Source of the DNA: Cristatella mucedo
Taxonomy: Eukaryota > Bryozoa > Phylactolaemata > Cristatellidae
Assembly (NCBI GenBank): GCA_009760855.2
Contig: WPIO01000053.1
Coordinates: 1,873,501 to 1,937,500, forward strand
Reading direction: 5' to 3'
Length of the DNA: 64,000 bases
Shown: piece by piece, positions 11,340 through 21,189 of the stretch
Numbering within the stretch: position 1 is the first letter of the stretch
How the letters are laid out: every line of letters starts with the position of its first letter
Position numbers and translations under genes: made by a program
The notes under the pieces: model-generated
Database searches by the model: none
Seen by the model: only the letters and a program-made list of their open reading frames with translations
Told to the model about the DNA's origin: nothing

Positions 11340-11540
11340 GTATTTGAAGCTGGATTCTCAGACAGACCATTGCTTAAAGCATAATACAACCAAACACCGT
11401 CAGTGTCATTTACTGGATAACCTAATCCGGTATTCGGTTATTGTAACAATCTAGACCCGCCCATAGCTCTCCAATTAATGTCATAATTAACTCCATTTCT
11501 ACAATGAACGGAAACCAAATACCGTAGAATGTATTTATAT
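11340..11540 (-). pseudogene. Fibre-like (phage-tail-type) module, relic
   Basis: On the minus strand a frame contains MGG, then a stop, then LGYPVNDTDGV (about 11400-11435), the pattern of the short glycine/asparagine repeats found in phage tail fibres and fibre-like virion proteins. It runs opposite to the other genes of relic A. A related module lies on the plus strand at 28307-28480. At least one in-frame stop breaks it. Confidence 0.5.
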
Positions 11541-11699
11541 AATGATCAGTACTCCATGCTTACTTCTGGACATAAAGTAGAACTGAAATAATCATGCATT
11601 AGCCGTAGAACTTTCATCAGATTTGATAAATCTTCTGTAAATAAAATTTAAAAAATACTCAAAAAACTGAAACAACTATGTGGCTTTATAAAAGACTAT

Positions 11700-12535
11700 G
11701 TTGTAGAAACATAGGAGGATAAATAGGCGGAAAATAGCTGAAGAAAATAAATCTGGCATTGGAATAACTATAGAAATCCTTTCTGGAGTCACTTCAGCAA
11801 CTAAAATGGCATTCGAAGCTATTATCAAGTAGCTCCAAAAATGGCAGCGAAACTAATTCTTGCTGTTTCAGGTAAGATACCTAGGATAGTTCCTACTCCT
11901 ACAGTTTTACAATCTCTCAAAGTATTCTGAGCTGCTGCAAAAAACACTTGGAGGATTCTTTTAAGGAATATCCGGAGTAGTTGACCTGTGACTTTATAGC
12001 ATTGGGAAATATAGTTGCGTCAGCTTGACAACTATTCCAGAGAAAAACGGACCTTGAAAAGATGTCAGCGAGTCCCGAGGTCAAATACCAAATATAAACA
12101 AAATTCCTTGACACAAAACAAAAGTAAGTCAGATTGGCTCTTAAACCATAGGGGTATCCTGTCTTAAACCTTGGAAAACCTGTTAAATGGAACGCTGCAC
12201 AACGGGATGTGAAATCTTGGTCAAAGAGCTTTGTAGACATTATGACAGATTCAGTAACGATAGGTAATCAATGAAAACGAAACACTAAAGTACGTTTTGC
12301 TGGAGCGATAGCGACGGCGACAGGCGGACTACTTCCTACTACTCCTGCTAGCAATGCTTGCATAGCCGGTATAGTCGGAGCAGTAGGCACTGCAGTCAGT
12401 ATTGCAGTAACAATTGCAGGATTCCTAAAGAAGATTATTGAACTTACCATTTACACAGCTAGAGCACCTCCAATGAAGACAGTTGCTGACAGACTCAATA
12501 CTTTAACAGCTCAAAGTCTTAGGCTTAAAAACTTA
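11700..12535 (+). pseudogene. Hydrophobic virion-type protein of the Polinton-like element, copy A
   Basis: Homologous over its whole length to 21340-22170. The recognisable part (about 12270-12450) encodes Ala/Gly/Ile/Val-rich hydrophobic helices of about 45 residues followed by FLKK and a basic, polar tail (12440-12535). Upstream, the VKWNAA segment (about 12185) is broken by a frame change near 12265. I do not know the function; a membrane-active or internal minor virion protein is a guess from the hydrophobic block and the neighbouring ATPase. Confidence 0.5.
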
Positions 12536-12537
12536 AT

Positions 12538-12665
12538 TTAATGTAATGTAATGTATCTCAGTCTGTAAGTCCAAAAAGCCGTAAAGACTAAGTACGTGTT
12601 ACACAGGAGAGTTTCGTACAGCGCACTCACAGCCTAAATGGCTTTTGGTACGCGATTTCGGACTT
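12538..12665 (-). mobile_element. LINE family 2, 3' end
   Basis: This reads on the minus strand as the terminal part of the second LINE family, ending in repeated ATTAC units (TAATGTAATGTAATG on the plus strand at 12539-12553). The homologous place in relic B (about 22165) lacks it, so it inserted after the two relics separated. Confidence 0.8.
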
Positions 12666-12669
12666 GAAA

Positions 12670-13380
12670 TCCGTACCCATGAAATCGACATAGACATGGC
12701 AAAGAAAGTAAACTAGACATAAGTTTACAGCCGACTTTAATATCTTAAATACTGAAACCCCTAGTAGATAAGATCAGGTGTAGACAACACTCCTGAAATC
12801 TGAAATCAAAGCAAACGTAAAAGCAGCAGAAAGATCAGAAATCAGCTCAAAGGCTTGTGACTACAAAGCTGTCTGCAATGTTATTTGCAGCTCTGTTTCA
12901 GAAGGTCGTAGCCAAGAAGAAACGCAGAGAAATCTTGACACTTAAAAGAGACCTTTACACACGATGTACATGTACTCGACTTAAAAAAGCTGTCAGCAGA
13001 ATAAAAAATGTTATTATTATAGAATGAGCTAAATTCCAATGAACCTTAATCTGATTGACTTTCAAAATTGTCAACAGTACATAGGACATACATACAGTAC
13101 TGTCGGATTCAGCTGAACCTGTTTCACAAAGATTTTACTCATGTTAGGTTAACAGGATCATCTGTAGTGTTACTCATAAAACGACAGAAAAATCATATAA
13201 ATAAATGTATTTCCGTAAACCAGGCTAGATTCATTGCTGCTAGCCAACCTAATATCAACAGAAATAACTCCACAGATATATATTCTGACGATGACTTGCC
13301 TAAGCCGACATCCGGATTTCAAGATATTCCGAGTGAAGGTTGGTTGTCTGTATCTTATTTACATTGTAAACAGTAAATTT
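12670..13380 (+). pseudogene. Polar coiled-coil-like protein and short ORF of the Polinton-like element
   Basis: The part at 12670-13010 is Lys/Glu/Ser-rich and aligns with 22200-22560 in relic B; both are riddled with stops. At 13068-13376 an open frame of 102 codons follows, with a Ser/Asp-rich end (YSDDDLPKP). I cannot name either protein. They lie directly upstream of the packaging ATPase. Confidence 0.4.
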
Positions 13381-13449
13381 GGCTGTCATTTTGGTTTTTA
13401 TCCAGTGTAAATCATTTCTAATATAGATAATATCTCTGAAGATACGTGC

Positions 13450-14190
13450 TTTCACCTTTGGTCAAGACCAAGAAGTTGATCATATCGAACCATCGCCGAA
13501 AGTCCCAAATCAGTATTAGGTCCTAGTGGATCGGGAAAGTCTCAGTTGAGAATGAAGTGGATATTCTATCAACCGCTGATTTATGACACCTGCACAATAA
13601 TTGCCTCTAGCCTCGATCAGAATTCAAACCGAGGACTTAGGTCAAAGAAATGTGGAGTTTATTAAGGTACTTTTATTTGGATAGATGGTTTCGAAGGAAT
13701 GCTTGATGTTAATTCATGCAAAAACTAACTGTAAGAATGTAGTTTTACTAGATGAAATACAGACTGAATACCAAACGAAGATCTTTGATTATTTTAAAAA
13801 GGACGTCACAAATGACTGAATATTTTAATTTTGAACAGGGATTCAGAAATAGGCCTAGGAAAATACACTCGAGCAGAATGCTAGTGACATAGTATACACT
13901 GGAGAAGCGTACGTCGGTGATATAGATCGTGAGATATTCAAGGGATGGGTAAACTCTGAAACGCGAACTGGATTTGATTATTGTCTAATCGGCTTAACTA
14001 GAAATGAAATCGAATGACGCTTTTGGACCGCAAATAGTTCTGGGAAATAAATAATTACGGGATCGAAAGGAAGATAATACGGAATATAAAATTGCCTAAA
14101 TGAAATGCTTATTTCAATTAAAGGCCATAATTTGGCAGTGATTGGGAAGCACTAGATTATGAAAAAAGACTCCAGGACCTAAGAGACTTG
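13450..14190 (+). pseudogene. Packaging-type P-loop ATPase (A32/FtsK-like) of the Polinton-like element
   Basis: Would have been the ATPase that drives genome packaging. A Walker A motif GPSGSGKS lies at 13519-13542 and a Walker B of the form VVLLDEIQ at 13739-13762, about 65 codons later, the usual spacing for the small A32-like ATPases. After Walker B the chain continues as IFDYFKKD until a stop at about 13818, and matching segments then reappear in other frames (13835-14020). Several stops and frame changes make it non-functional. It is absent from relic B, where a LINE occupies the corresponding place. Confidence 0.7.
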
Positions 14191-14208
14191 TGACTCTACC
14201 GAACTTGC

Positions 14209-14356
14209 CCAGCTGGTTTGGTCCAATTGTTAAGGTGCACGCCCCAACCATGGCCTTGCTGAGGATGTAGGTTCGAGCCCGCAGGCATATGTGAAGCCCT
14301 GAATAGAGATTTGAGTTCTCTTGGGGTGCTATACAAATTAATTATATTAATATTAT
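14209..14356 (+). repeat. tRNA-derived SINE (SINE-1)
   Basis: This has a box-A-like GGTCCAATTGTTAAGG, a box-B-like GGTTCGAGCCC (14271-14281), then a tail with CCTGAATAGAGATTTGAG and an AT-rich end. The tail resembles the 3' end of LINE family 1. It is inserted in relic A behind the ATPase. Confidence 0.85.
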
Positions 14357-14359
14357 TAT

Positions 14360-15115
14360 GAACTTTAAAATGACCAAGAAGTTCAAAGACTTGGAGCTGA
14401 AAATGCTGCTAGATATATTGCAGGAGCTCGTGCGAACCAGAGAGTACTAGAAAGACCTCCTGAAAGTTTTGAGACAGGAACCTAAATATGAAAACGCTTA
14501 AGCAAGTAAAACCAAGGCTTGGTAAACAAATTGAAACTAGAAATGCAATTGAAGCTAGAGAATGCAAGACAAAGTCTGATATTTCAAAGACTTCGGATGA
14601 GGTTTATAAAGCTGCTGCAGAAGGAAAGATGAAAAAGGCCATCAGAGTCACAAATAATGCTAAGACATCGAGGCCCCGAATCCTGAAACAAGAGAGGCTA
14701 TTGATGTTGCTCAAAAAGCTATGCCTGATCAAGGATTTCATGGTGATATAAAGCTAATTGAAACAGATTAAATGAAAGCATCGGAGACCAAATACTCAAG
14801 TAATATTCTGAAGAGAATGAAAAATACGTTTCTAAAAGAGTTCAAAAGTTAATAATAAACTTCGATGAATCGAATACAAATTAAACTACGTATAAAAAGT
14901 GAATTCAACTGAAAGCGGAAATAAAATGAATTTAGTGATATTCGACAATGGTTTCTAGATTACACAGAACGGTATTTAGAAAATGTACCAGATATTAAAA
15001 TAGAAATCATAAAAGGGAGACGCGAAAAATCATCTATTATTATCAAGTATGACCTCCTTGACATATAACTGAAGCTAGGCTATGAAGAGCACAATAAGAA
15101 ATATTACCAATAATC
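14360..15115 (+). pseudogene. Further Polinton-like open frames (Lys-rich protein and unknown)
   Basis: From 14370 a frame reads through AENAARYIAGARANQ and stops before 14488. Then an 87-codon Lys/Arg-rich frame (14488-14751) follows, which could be a DNA-binding core-type protein. From about 14930 a third frame (DIRQWFLDYTERY) runs to a stop at about 15067. None belongs to a family I recognise. They are placed in the element by position, composition and strand only. Confidence 0.35.
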
Positions 15116-15139
15116 GCAAGTATGAATGATGATAATAAT

Positions 15140-15245
15140 AAAATACCGAAATACCAAAGCAGCAGCAGCCGCCGCCGAAATACATGCCGCCTCACAAGCA
15201 TTAGCCCCACAGAAGCAGCCGCCGCTGCAGCAGCAGCCGCTGCCA
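15140..15245 (-). repeat. GCN-rich repeat at the SMYD4-2 3' end
   Basis: Imperfect GCAGCAGCC and GCCGCC units lie immediately after the SMYD4-2 stop codon (sense strand). The position is equivalent to the repeat that ends SMYD4-1, but here a TAG comes first, so it is not translated. Confidence 0.75.
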
Positions 15246-15248
15246 TGC

Positions 15249-17132
15249 CTACACAGGCCAGTTGCCTTCGCAGGCCTCACAGCAGCATTCGAAAAAGTAG
15301 TTTTTGCGAAGCCAGGCTTGGCGCTGCTTAACCTGCTGCTCCGAGTTATAACTGAAGATGTAGCTGTCAAACAGCTGCTCGCCCGGATCGATGGAACGCA
15401 GGCAGCGAAGCACCATTTTGCGACCCTGGCAATGCGAGTACACGTTCGGGTCGCACGAGTGATTCAACAAGCTCAGCCTGCAGTAGATACCGAATCCGAC
15501 CACGTCAAGTTGGTCGCCCTGCATCGCACCCGCTCTTTTATTGCCTTTGCAGTGCCTTTCGTAAATCTCGTGGGAGTTGATAAAAACGACAAGAAGATAA
15601 TGAAGAGTGAGCGAAGCTACGTCCATCAGACTTGACTCGACGTCGTCGCCGTCTCTGCCGAGCTGGCCAATGGCTGCTGCACTGCGACAAGCGGACTCCC
15701 AGCTGTCCCTGCTGCTAACACTCTGCTTCAACGGCTCCTCGGCACCGTCAATACACTGTGCAAGATAGGCCGCTGCCACGGTCAGCCAGAACATTTGCTC
15801 ACTGCTGCGCTTGGACTCGTGCGTCTCGAGCCGAAACGCGAGGGCACAGACGTCCTCTCTATTCAAACGACTGAGGTCTAAAGCCGTGGGAACACTGGAT
15901 CCATCGCCGACAGCTTCAGCAGCGATTGCTGCTGCAGATGGAGCAGCGTTAGCTGCTTCCTCTGCAGCAGCTCGGTGAATCGGAAGTGACGGCCTCTCGC
16001 GGGCTTCGTAGTGGGCCAGTCCGCCGGCGAGCACAGCCCGAAGGGCAAGGTGGCCCTGCGGCCAGCCGTAGTGCACCACGGCCTCTATGCCTCGGCACTC
16101 GAAGCGATGGTAGCCGGACCAGCTCGCCGCCTCGCATGACAGGCTGCAGTAGCGAGCCACCGAGCAACGCCCGCGGCACGGGTACACAGCTACGAGCCTC
16201 GCGAGGCAGTGCTGGCAGTGCGTGCTCACACAGTTCTGAGCCGGGACCGAAACAAACGGCTCCTCCACCAGCAGCACGTCTCCCACGCTGAGCTTCTGCC
16301 TCGCAACTACTTGCCTCCCGTAGGCGTCGCTCCGCTCCACTCCAAGCGCCGACGACAGGGCCGGAAAATCCGGATTCGAACCATGTGACAATGACGGCCG
16401 ATGCGCCAAGATGGCGGCTGCGTCAGTAGCAGCAGACTCCGATGCGGCGGCTGCTGCTTCCGGCGGAAGTTTGGTGGAGCCTGCCGAGCGGTGCTCGCCG
16501 AACAGACAGCTCTGGACGCTCTTTGTTTCTCGCAAGTTACGCTTGGCGAGCGGTGGCGAGTACTCGCTAGCCCGTAGCGCCTCCTCGCCAGAGCGGTAGT
16601 CGCCAAGGACGACAAGGCAGCACGCCCTGACCTCTTGAAGTTTTCGCAGAAGGTTATCCGGGTAGCCGGAAGCCAGCGCGGCTTCGATGTCGCCCAAGCA
16701 TGCGCCGTACTCGCCGAGCTGGTACCACAGCACCGAGCGGTCGGCGTAACTCAGGGCCAAGCACGTTGTATTGCCCTCACTGCTGTCGGCTGGCGAATGC
16801 AGTGACAGCTGGCGCGGGCGACTGCGAAGGATGCTTTCGTTGTACTTTTCGAGCGCCTCTCTGTACCTCCCTGCTACGTAAAGTTCGTTGCCTTTTTCAC
16901 GTAACGCCAGTGCGTTCGTTTCGTCGGCCGGAGGTGGCAAGGCGGGCGAAGTTAGCACACTCCGCAGCAGCACGGGGCGTAATACGTGGGAGCGTAGCAC
17001 GAACGACACTCTTTCCTCGTGGCTGGTCGCCTTGCTGAAAGCTTCGTAGAAGGACTCGACGCCGCCGGACGCTTCCATTGCGTCGCACAGTTCCTGCCAG
17101 AGGCGGTCAGGAATTATCCGACTTCTTTGCAT
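15249..17132 (-). CDS. SMYD4-like: SMYD4-like SET/MYND methyltransferase, copy 2
   Basis: Predicted SMYD4-type lysine methyltransferase of 627 residues from the ATG at 17132 (the upstream frame opens only with GTG). It shares the TPR region, SET-N strand and MYND finger with copy 1, including the unusual C-x3-C second cysteine pair (CRGRC). SET core: NHSC at 557-560, GEQLFDSY about 585-592, post-SET CCCEAC near 616. The frame ends just after EGNWPV, where copy 1 runs on into repeat and copy 3 continues for over 100 residues. Two small insertions relative to copy 1 lie in the linker (ACRSAAAI) and before the SET core. Intronless. TPR half about 99% identical to copy 1 at DNA level; the SET half is clearly less similar. 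Confidence 0.88.
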   Translation of the reverse strand: MQRSRIIPDRLWQELCDAMEASGGVESFYEAFSKATSHEERVSFVLRSHVLRPVLLRSVLTSPALPPPADETNALALREKGNELYVAGRYREALEKYNESILRSRPRQLSLHSPADSSEGNTTCLALSYADRSVLWYQLGEYGACLGDIEAALASGYPDNLLRKLQEVRACCLVVLGDYRSGEEALRASEYSPPLAKRNLRETKSVQSCLFGEHRSAGSTKLPPEAAAAASESAATDAAAILAHRPSLSHGSNPDFPALSSALGVERSDAYGRQVVARQKLSVGDVLLVEEPFVSVPAQNCVSTHCQHCLARLVAVYPCRGRCSVARYCSLSCEAASWSGYHRFECRGIEAVVHYGWPQGHLALRAVLAGGLAHYEARERPSLPIHRAAAEEAANAAPSAAAIAAEAVGDGSSVPTALDLSRLNREDVCALAFRLETHESKRSSEQMFWLTVAAAYLAQCIDGAEEPLKQSVSSRDSWESACRSAAAIGQLGRDGDDVESSLMDVASLTLHYLLVVFINSHEIYERHCKGNKRAGAMQGDQLDVVGFGIYCRLSLLNHSCDPNVYSHCQGRKMVLRCLRSIDPGEQLFDSYIFSYNSEQQVKQRQAWLRKNYFFECCCEACEGNWPV

Positions 17133-17939
17133 TGCTTTGCGTAGGCTGGGTAGACTCCTAGTCCTTGAGAGCGAGACCACTTTAAGAAAGTATCACCGGT
17201 AGAAACAAAGCGAGGATGAACAGTGCCGCAACGCCTGCTCTCGCTCGGTCACGCGGCCTACCAGAATGCCGCTCGCATTTAGGTTGGTAGTCGTCTAGGT
17301 TGAAAGTTGGCTTGCATAATTCATTAAGGTGTATTTCCGGTGTGCGGATTCCGACTTCTTGGACAGGCATCTGGTGGATATTGTCTATTTACTAAATTAT
17401 ATTATTAGATATATAATTAATCTTGAACAAGATTGACTCCGTAGACGCAAGTCACTGACATGGCAGTAATGTCGGGCTGCTTTGATATCATGTACTACTA
17501 CACTATCGTATCTGTAGCTTGTGGCACGCTAAAATGTCGCTGGTAATTCACTAAATTCTACGTGCACTCATAACATGCATTAGGTCAGTTGAACTTGAAC
17601 ATTGAATGGTGCAATCAAAACAGCTTAAAATAACGTCATTATCGAACGAACATGAGCCTAGTACCATGTTCAGTTTCGTTTTTTCCTTTCCAATATTTCG
17701 TTAGATTATGAAAGAACTGCATGACTGCCTTTCATTCTTGGTTGCTCACTTGCTACGTCAGCGGCATATCCAGTTTTGCATTCAAAGTAAATATGGATTT
17801 TCCGCGAATTTCTCATAAAACAACTTGTTGAAATAATTTTAACTTGTAACTGGTAAAGCGCCACGTGGATTTCTCAGTTTGCTCTGTGCAATAATGGTCT
17901 ATCGGCAGCTTCGCCCATCTATTATTATCTATTAGTCGC

Positions 17940-18560
17940 CTATCTTTGTCTTTTTAAGGGTTAATAAGAAGAAGAAAAATATTGCACTTGATAAAGCGCC
18001 CTCAGCGAACTCAATCTTTTTCTAGGCACTTTACGTTTGCTGCAAAGGAAACACGGTCGAATGGTGAGTATTATCATGCTTGATAAACAACACGAATAAC
18101 ATGGTTATGGACGACATGCATAGGGTCAGCATGCAAGTGTGGTTAGTGGTACCATGGAACCGTGTCAGCACGCATAAGCACATAAAGTACGAATCACGGG
18201 GTGCCAATAAATTCTGTATTAAATAGCGTTTTTAATTTCTTTTTGAATGTGGTCAAGTCGGGGGATGTTCTGACGCAAGTCGTGAGTGAGTTCCAGGCAT
18301 CTGGAGCATGCGATCTAAATGTACGGTCTCCAAAGGATTTGAGGTTCGTGCGAGGTATAGGTAGGAAGATAAATATTCCGAAAAGTGGGTGGTGCGGTGC
18401 TTGGCTTGGTGGGGGAGTAGATCTAAGAGATAGGCTGGAGCCAAAGAATGGAGGTACCGAAAAGTGAGGAGCAAAACCTTAAAGTCGATCCTTTCCTTGA
18501 ATGGTAGCCCGTGCAGGTCGGAGAGAAGTAGTGTGATGTAGCAACTGTGACATGTTATTG
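17940..18560 (-). mobile_element. LINE family 1, C-terminal ORF and 3' end
   Basis: On the minus strand this runs from a broken C-terminal ORF2 segment ([20 protein letters not shown] at about 18450-18390) to the conserved 3' block (18040-17990). It interrupts the duplicated flank of unit 2; unit 1 lacks it at about 8800-8870. Confidence 0.88.
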
Positions 18561-18574
18561 CGACATGTTGGGTA

Positions 18575-19340
18575 ACACGGCATCCGTAAGTCTTGGGTCA
18601 GAGCTTGAACTATTGAATTTCAGTTAGAGCCCGATTATGAGTAGCTTGCATGCCATCGTTGAAATGGCGACCGCTGAATTATTTCTTTTCGCGTAGGATT
18701 AAGTCTTGAGTTTTGCAATTTCGGGTGCTTCTTTTAGGTTTTGTGTGTATCACAGGATTCTTTGTTCAATTACGCAAGGGCCAAATTGCTACGGTCGAAG
18801 CAGCAGTGAAGTTTTTTTTCCCGATATACAAAGTGCACAAAAGTAAAACTGCCGCTTTGCTCCGACTTGAGCGTATATATTGCGGGATGTGTGCAGTTTG
18901 CTGCACGAGCATTTGGAGCCGTCGTGCTGCGAGCTCCCAGTGACGTCACCCATGCAACGTTGCACGAGACGACTCTCATCAGTCGGCCCTTCGTCTCATC
19001 GAAATTATAGCAGCACTCCGTGGGAGTACAAAGTTTGCGTTGGTGGCGCAGTGCCTCTCTGGTCTTGGTAGGGAAATTATCATGGTTATAGATGCTGTAC
19101 GGTCAGCTCGACGATGAAGATGAGGCTTATTCATTCATATGACGAATATATACGTATAACATAAAAATATTATATTTAAATATTATATTACATGTAAAAT
19201 TAGATTGTGTTATATTTAATTATATTAGATGTATTTATATTATATTATATTTAAATGCATACGTATTTATAATATATTTATACTTTTATCTATTCATCAT
19301 TTGGGAGCGAAGTTCGTCCATGTGGGAATTCTTCGTTGGT
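18575..19340. other. Non-coding duplicated flank of SMYD4-2, with TATA and CRE-like motifs
   Basis: Homologous to 8865-9530. At 18868-18880 the plus strand has GCGTATATATTGC and at 18941-18948 a perfect TGACGTCA octamer; unit 1 has neither in intact form. Whether this is a promoter is unknown; nothing coding follows on the plus strand. The part at 19130-19300 is very AT-rich. Confidence 0.4.
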
Positions 19341-19343
19341 TTG

Positions 19344-19565
19344 GAAGACGAGCTTCAGAAGACGAGCTTCAGAAGACGAGCTTCAGAAGACGAGCTTCAG
19401 AAGACGAGCTTCAGAAGACGAGCTTCAGAAGACGAGCTTCAGAAGACGAGCTTCAGAAGACGAGCTTCAGAAGACGAGCTTCCGAAGACGAGCTTCAGAA
19501 GACGAGCTTCAGAAGACGAGCTTCAGAAGACGAGCTTCAGAAGACGAGCTTCAGAAGACGAGCTT
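19344..19565. repeat. 14-bp minisatellite, about 16 units
   Basis: Tandem copies of CTTCAGAAGACGAG, almost perfect, with one CTTCCGAAG variant near 19480. Because 14 is not a multiple of 3 and the unit lacks stops, all three plus-strand frames stay open and read the same 14-residue cycle. Unit 1 has no array at the homologous place (about 9530-9600). Confidence 0.98.
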
Positions 19566-20165
19566 TTTCGTCGAGCGTGCGATCGCGGTGGAAAAGCAAG
19601 AGTCCTCGGCCAAGGCACGCTTTCTGTACAAGTAGGATAGGTGTGGCTCAGACGAACAGTCCGACTTAGTAATTAAAAAGATTTGGCGTAATCTGTTGAG
19701 GTACGCTAAGGTAAGTGATTCGATCGCGTGGTTCGACGATCCTACAGCCCACACGCGCCGACACAGACCGCCAAGGCGGCTTCAACCGCCGCGTATTCAG
19801 CCTGGCACAGGAAGACGCTACGAGCAGGCCGCCGCTCTGCTCTCCTTCAGCTTTCCGGCTGCGTTCCGCGTCCGTCCGCACCAACCTGCCGCACCAACCA
19901 CCGCAGCAACGGAGAGCACGGCGCCGCGTCGAGAGCGAGCCAGCGAGCCATCAGCCTAAGTCCTGCCTTTCACAAAGGGCTGCATCGCTTTAAAGACGAG
20001 CCCGGCCGACTAGGCCGACTTAAAGGCGAGCCGGCGTGAGACCACGTGCCGTGAAACCACGTGAGACCACCGCAATATCGAAACCACACATCCTAGCGGT
20101 CAAAGCAAGCCTACTCGGAAAGCAAAGCTACAAAACTACAAAAACCACAAAAAAAAAACTACAAG

Positions 20166-20875
20166 TTCATGATGAAGTCGGAGGACCGGTGCGCGCTGCA
20201 GCTCCGACCGCCGGCGAAGCTGGTGGCTGCCAGCTTCTTCAGATCGTCTCGCTATTCAACGTCGAGTCGTATCGGGGAAGGGTATTGGCGATCGAGCGGG
20301 CGTTACCGGCTCAGAGGCTGGTACTGCCCTGCAGTTCGCCACAAGCCATCGGATTCAGTTGACCTCAACGCCTAGGCCGTGAATCTCTGAGGTTGCAGCC
20401 GCTGTCGGCCACTCTGTCGTATACCGTGCACCGGATGTTCCCGCCCTGTAGTTGATCTGAGATTGAGCGCTGCAGCAATGGTCTTAGACTGGAGCGGCCA
20501 TGTGTTAAAATGTCCGCTGCTATCCAACTGCTAGGCTCGCTTTCGCTCACCCCTGTTGGGTCATACCATCTGGTATCTGGCATTGTCATACAATCCAATG
20601 GCTATCCTTTTCATAATATTAAATTAATTCTCATGTTTACTAATGTATTTTATATTAAATTAATTGTTTACCTATATAATGGCAAATCGTATAGAAAAGA
20701 AAAATTCTTTTCCCGACGCAGCAAGAAGACTTATGAACATTGATGGCATTATTCTACCTACGTTCCCAAGAAAAGGCGATTTTCCTTTATGTTAGCACGT
20801 TTTAACATCGGGTTTTATGAGTTATGATGAAGAGGTATGATTAAAACTACTACGATGGATGACTGCTAATAATAT
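20166..20875. other. Unassigned stretch unique to unit 2
   Basis: I see no recognisable gene. The first 400 bp are moderately GC-rich, the remainder AT-rich. Unit 1 has a LINE directly at the equivalent point, so this may be DNA deleted there or inserted here. Confidence 0.5.
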
Positions 20876-21182
20876 TAATACACTTGATAAAGCACCCTCA
20901 CAGAACTCAATCTATTTCTAGGCGCTTTACATTTGCTGTAAAGGAAGCATGATCCCATGGTTAGTGTTAGCATGCTCAATAAACAATAAGAATAACATGG
21001 TTAGTGGTGATATGCACAGGGTCAGCATGCAGTTAGTGGCAGCATGCACAATGTCAGCACGCATAAGCACATACAGAACGAATCACAGAGACCTACTAAA
21101 TGCTGTCCTAAATAGGTGAATTTCAAGTTCTTTTTAAATGTGGTCAGGTCAGGGGATGATGTGATGCAAGTCGGGAGTGATT
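20876..21182 (-). mobile_element. LINE family 1, 3' end
   Basis: On the minus strand this shows the 3' UTR and terminal block (AGCGCCTAGAAATAGATTGAGT equivalent at about 20900-20935) with a short ATT tail at 20870-20878. The 5' end is truncated within the C-terminal ORF region. Confidence 0.85.
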
Positions 21183-21189
21183 TTCTTTA

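Larger units (their letters stand above)
10843..15115 (+). mobile_element. Decayed Polinton/Maverick (adintovirus-like) element, relic A
   Basis: AT-rich block holding broken pieces of several proteins typical of Polintons: a PolB exonuclease motif (about 11046), a fibre-like module on the minus strand (11340-11466), a hydrophobic virion-type protein (about 12180-12530), a packaging-ATPase P-loop and Walker B (13519-13756) and a Lys-rich protein (14488-14751). Every piece has stops or frame changes. A LINE-2 tail and a SINE are inserted. Segment 11600-13150 is homologous to 21220-22640 at roughly 70-75% by eye. I found no terminal inverted repeats, so the element ends are unknown. Confidence 0.75.
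15240..20165. repeat. Segmental duplication unit 2 (SMYD4-2 plus 5' flank)
   Basis: Counterpart of 5730-10150, same orientation. It carries two private additions: a minus-strand LINE (17985-18545) and a 14-bp minisatellite (19344-19565). The last recognisable match is the CpG-rich end (19960-20165), after which the two units differ until the Polinton-like relics resume at 11600 and 21220. Confidence 0.9.
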
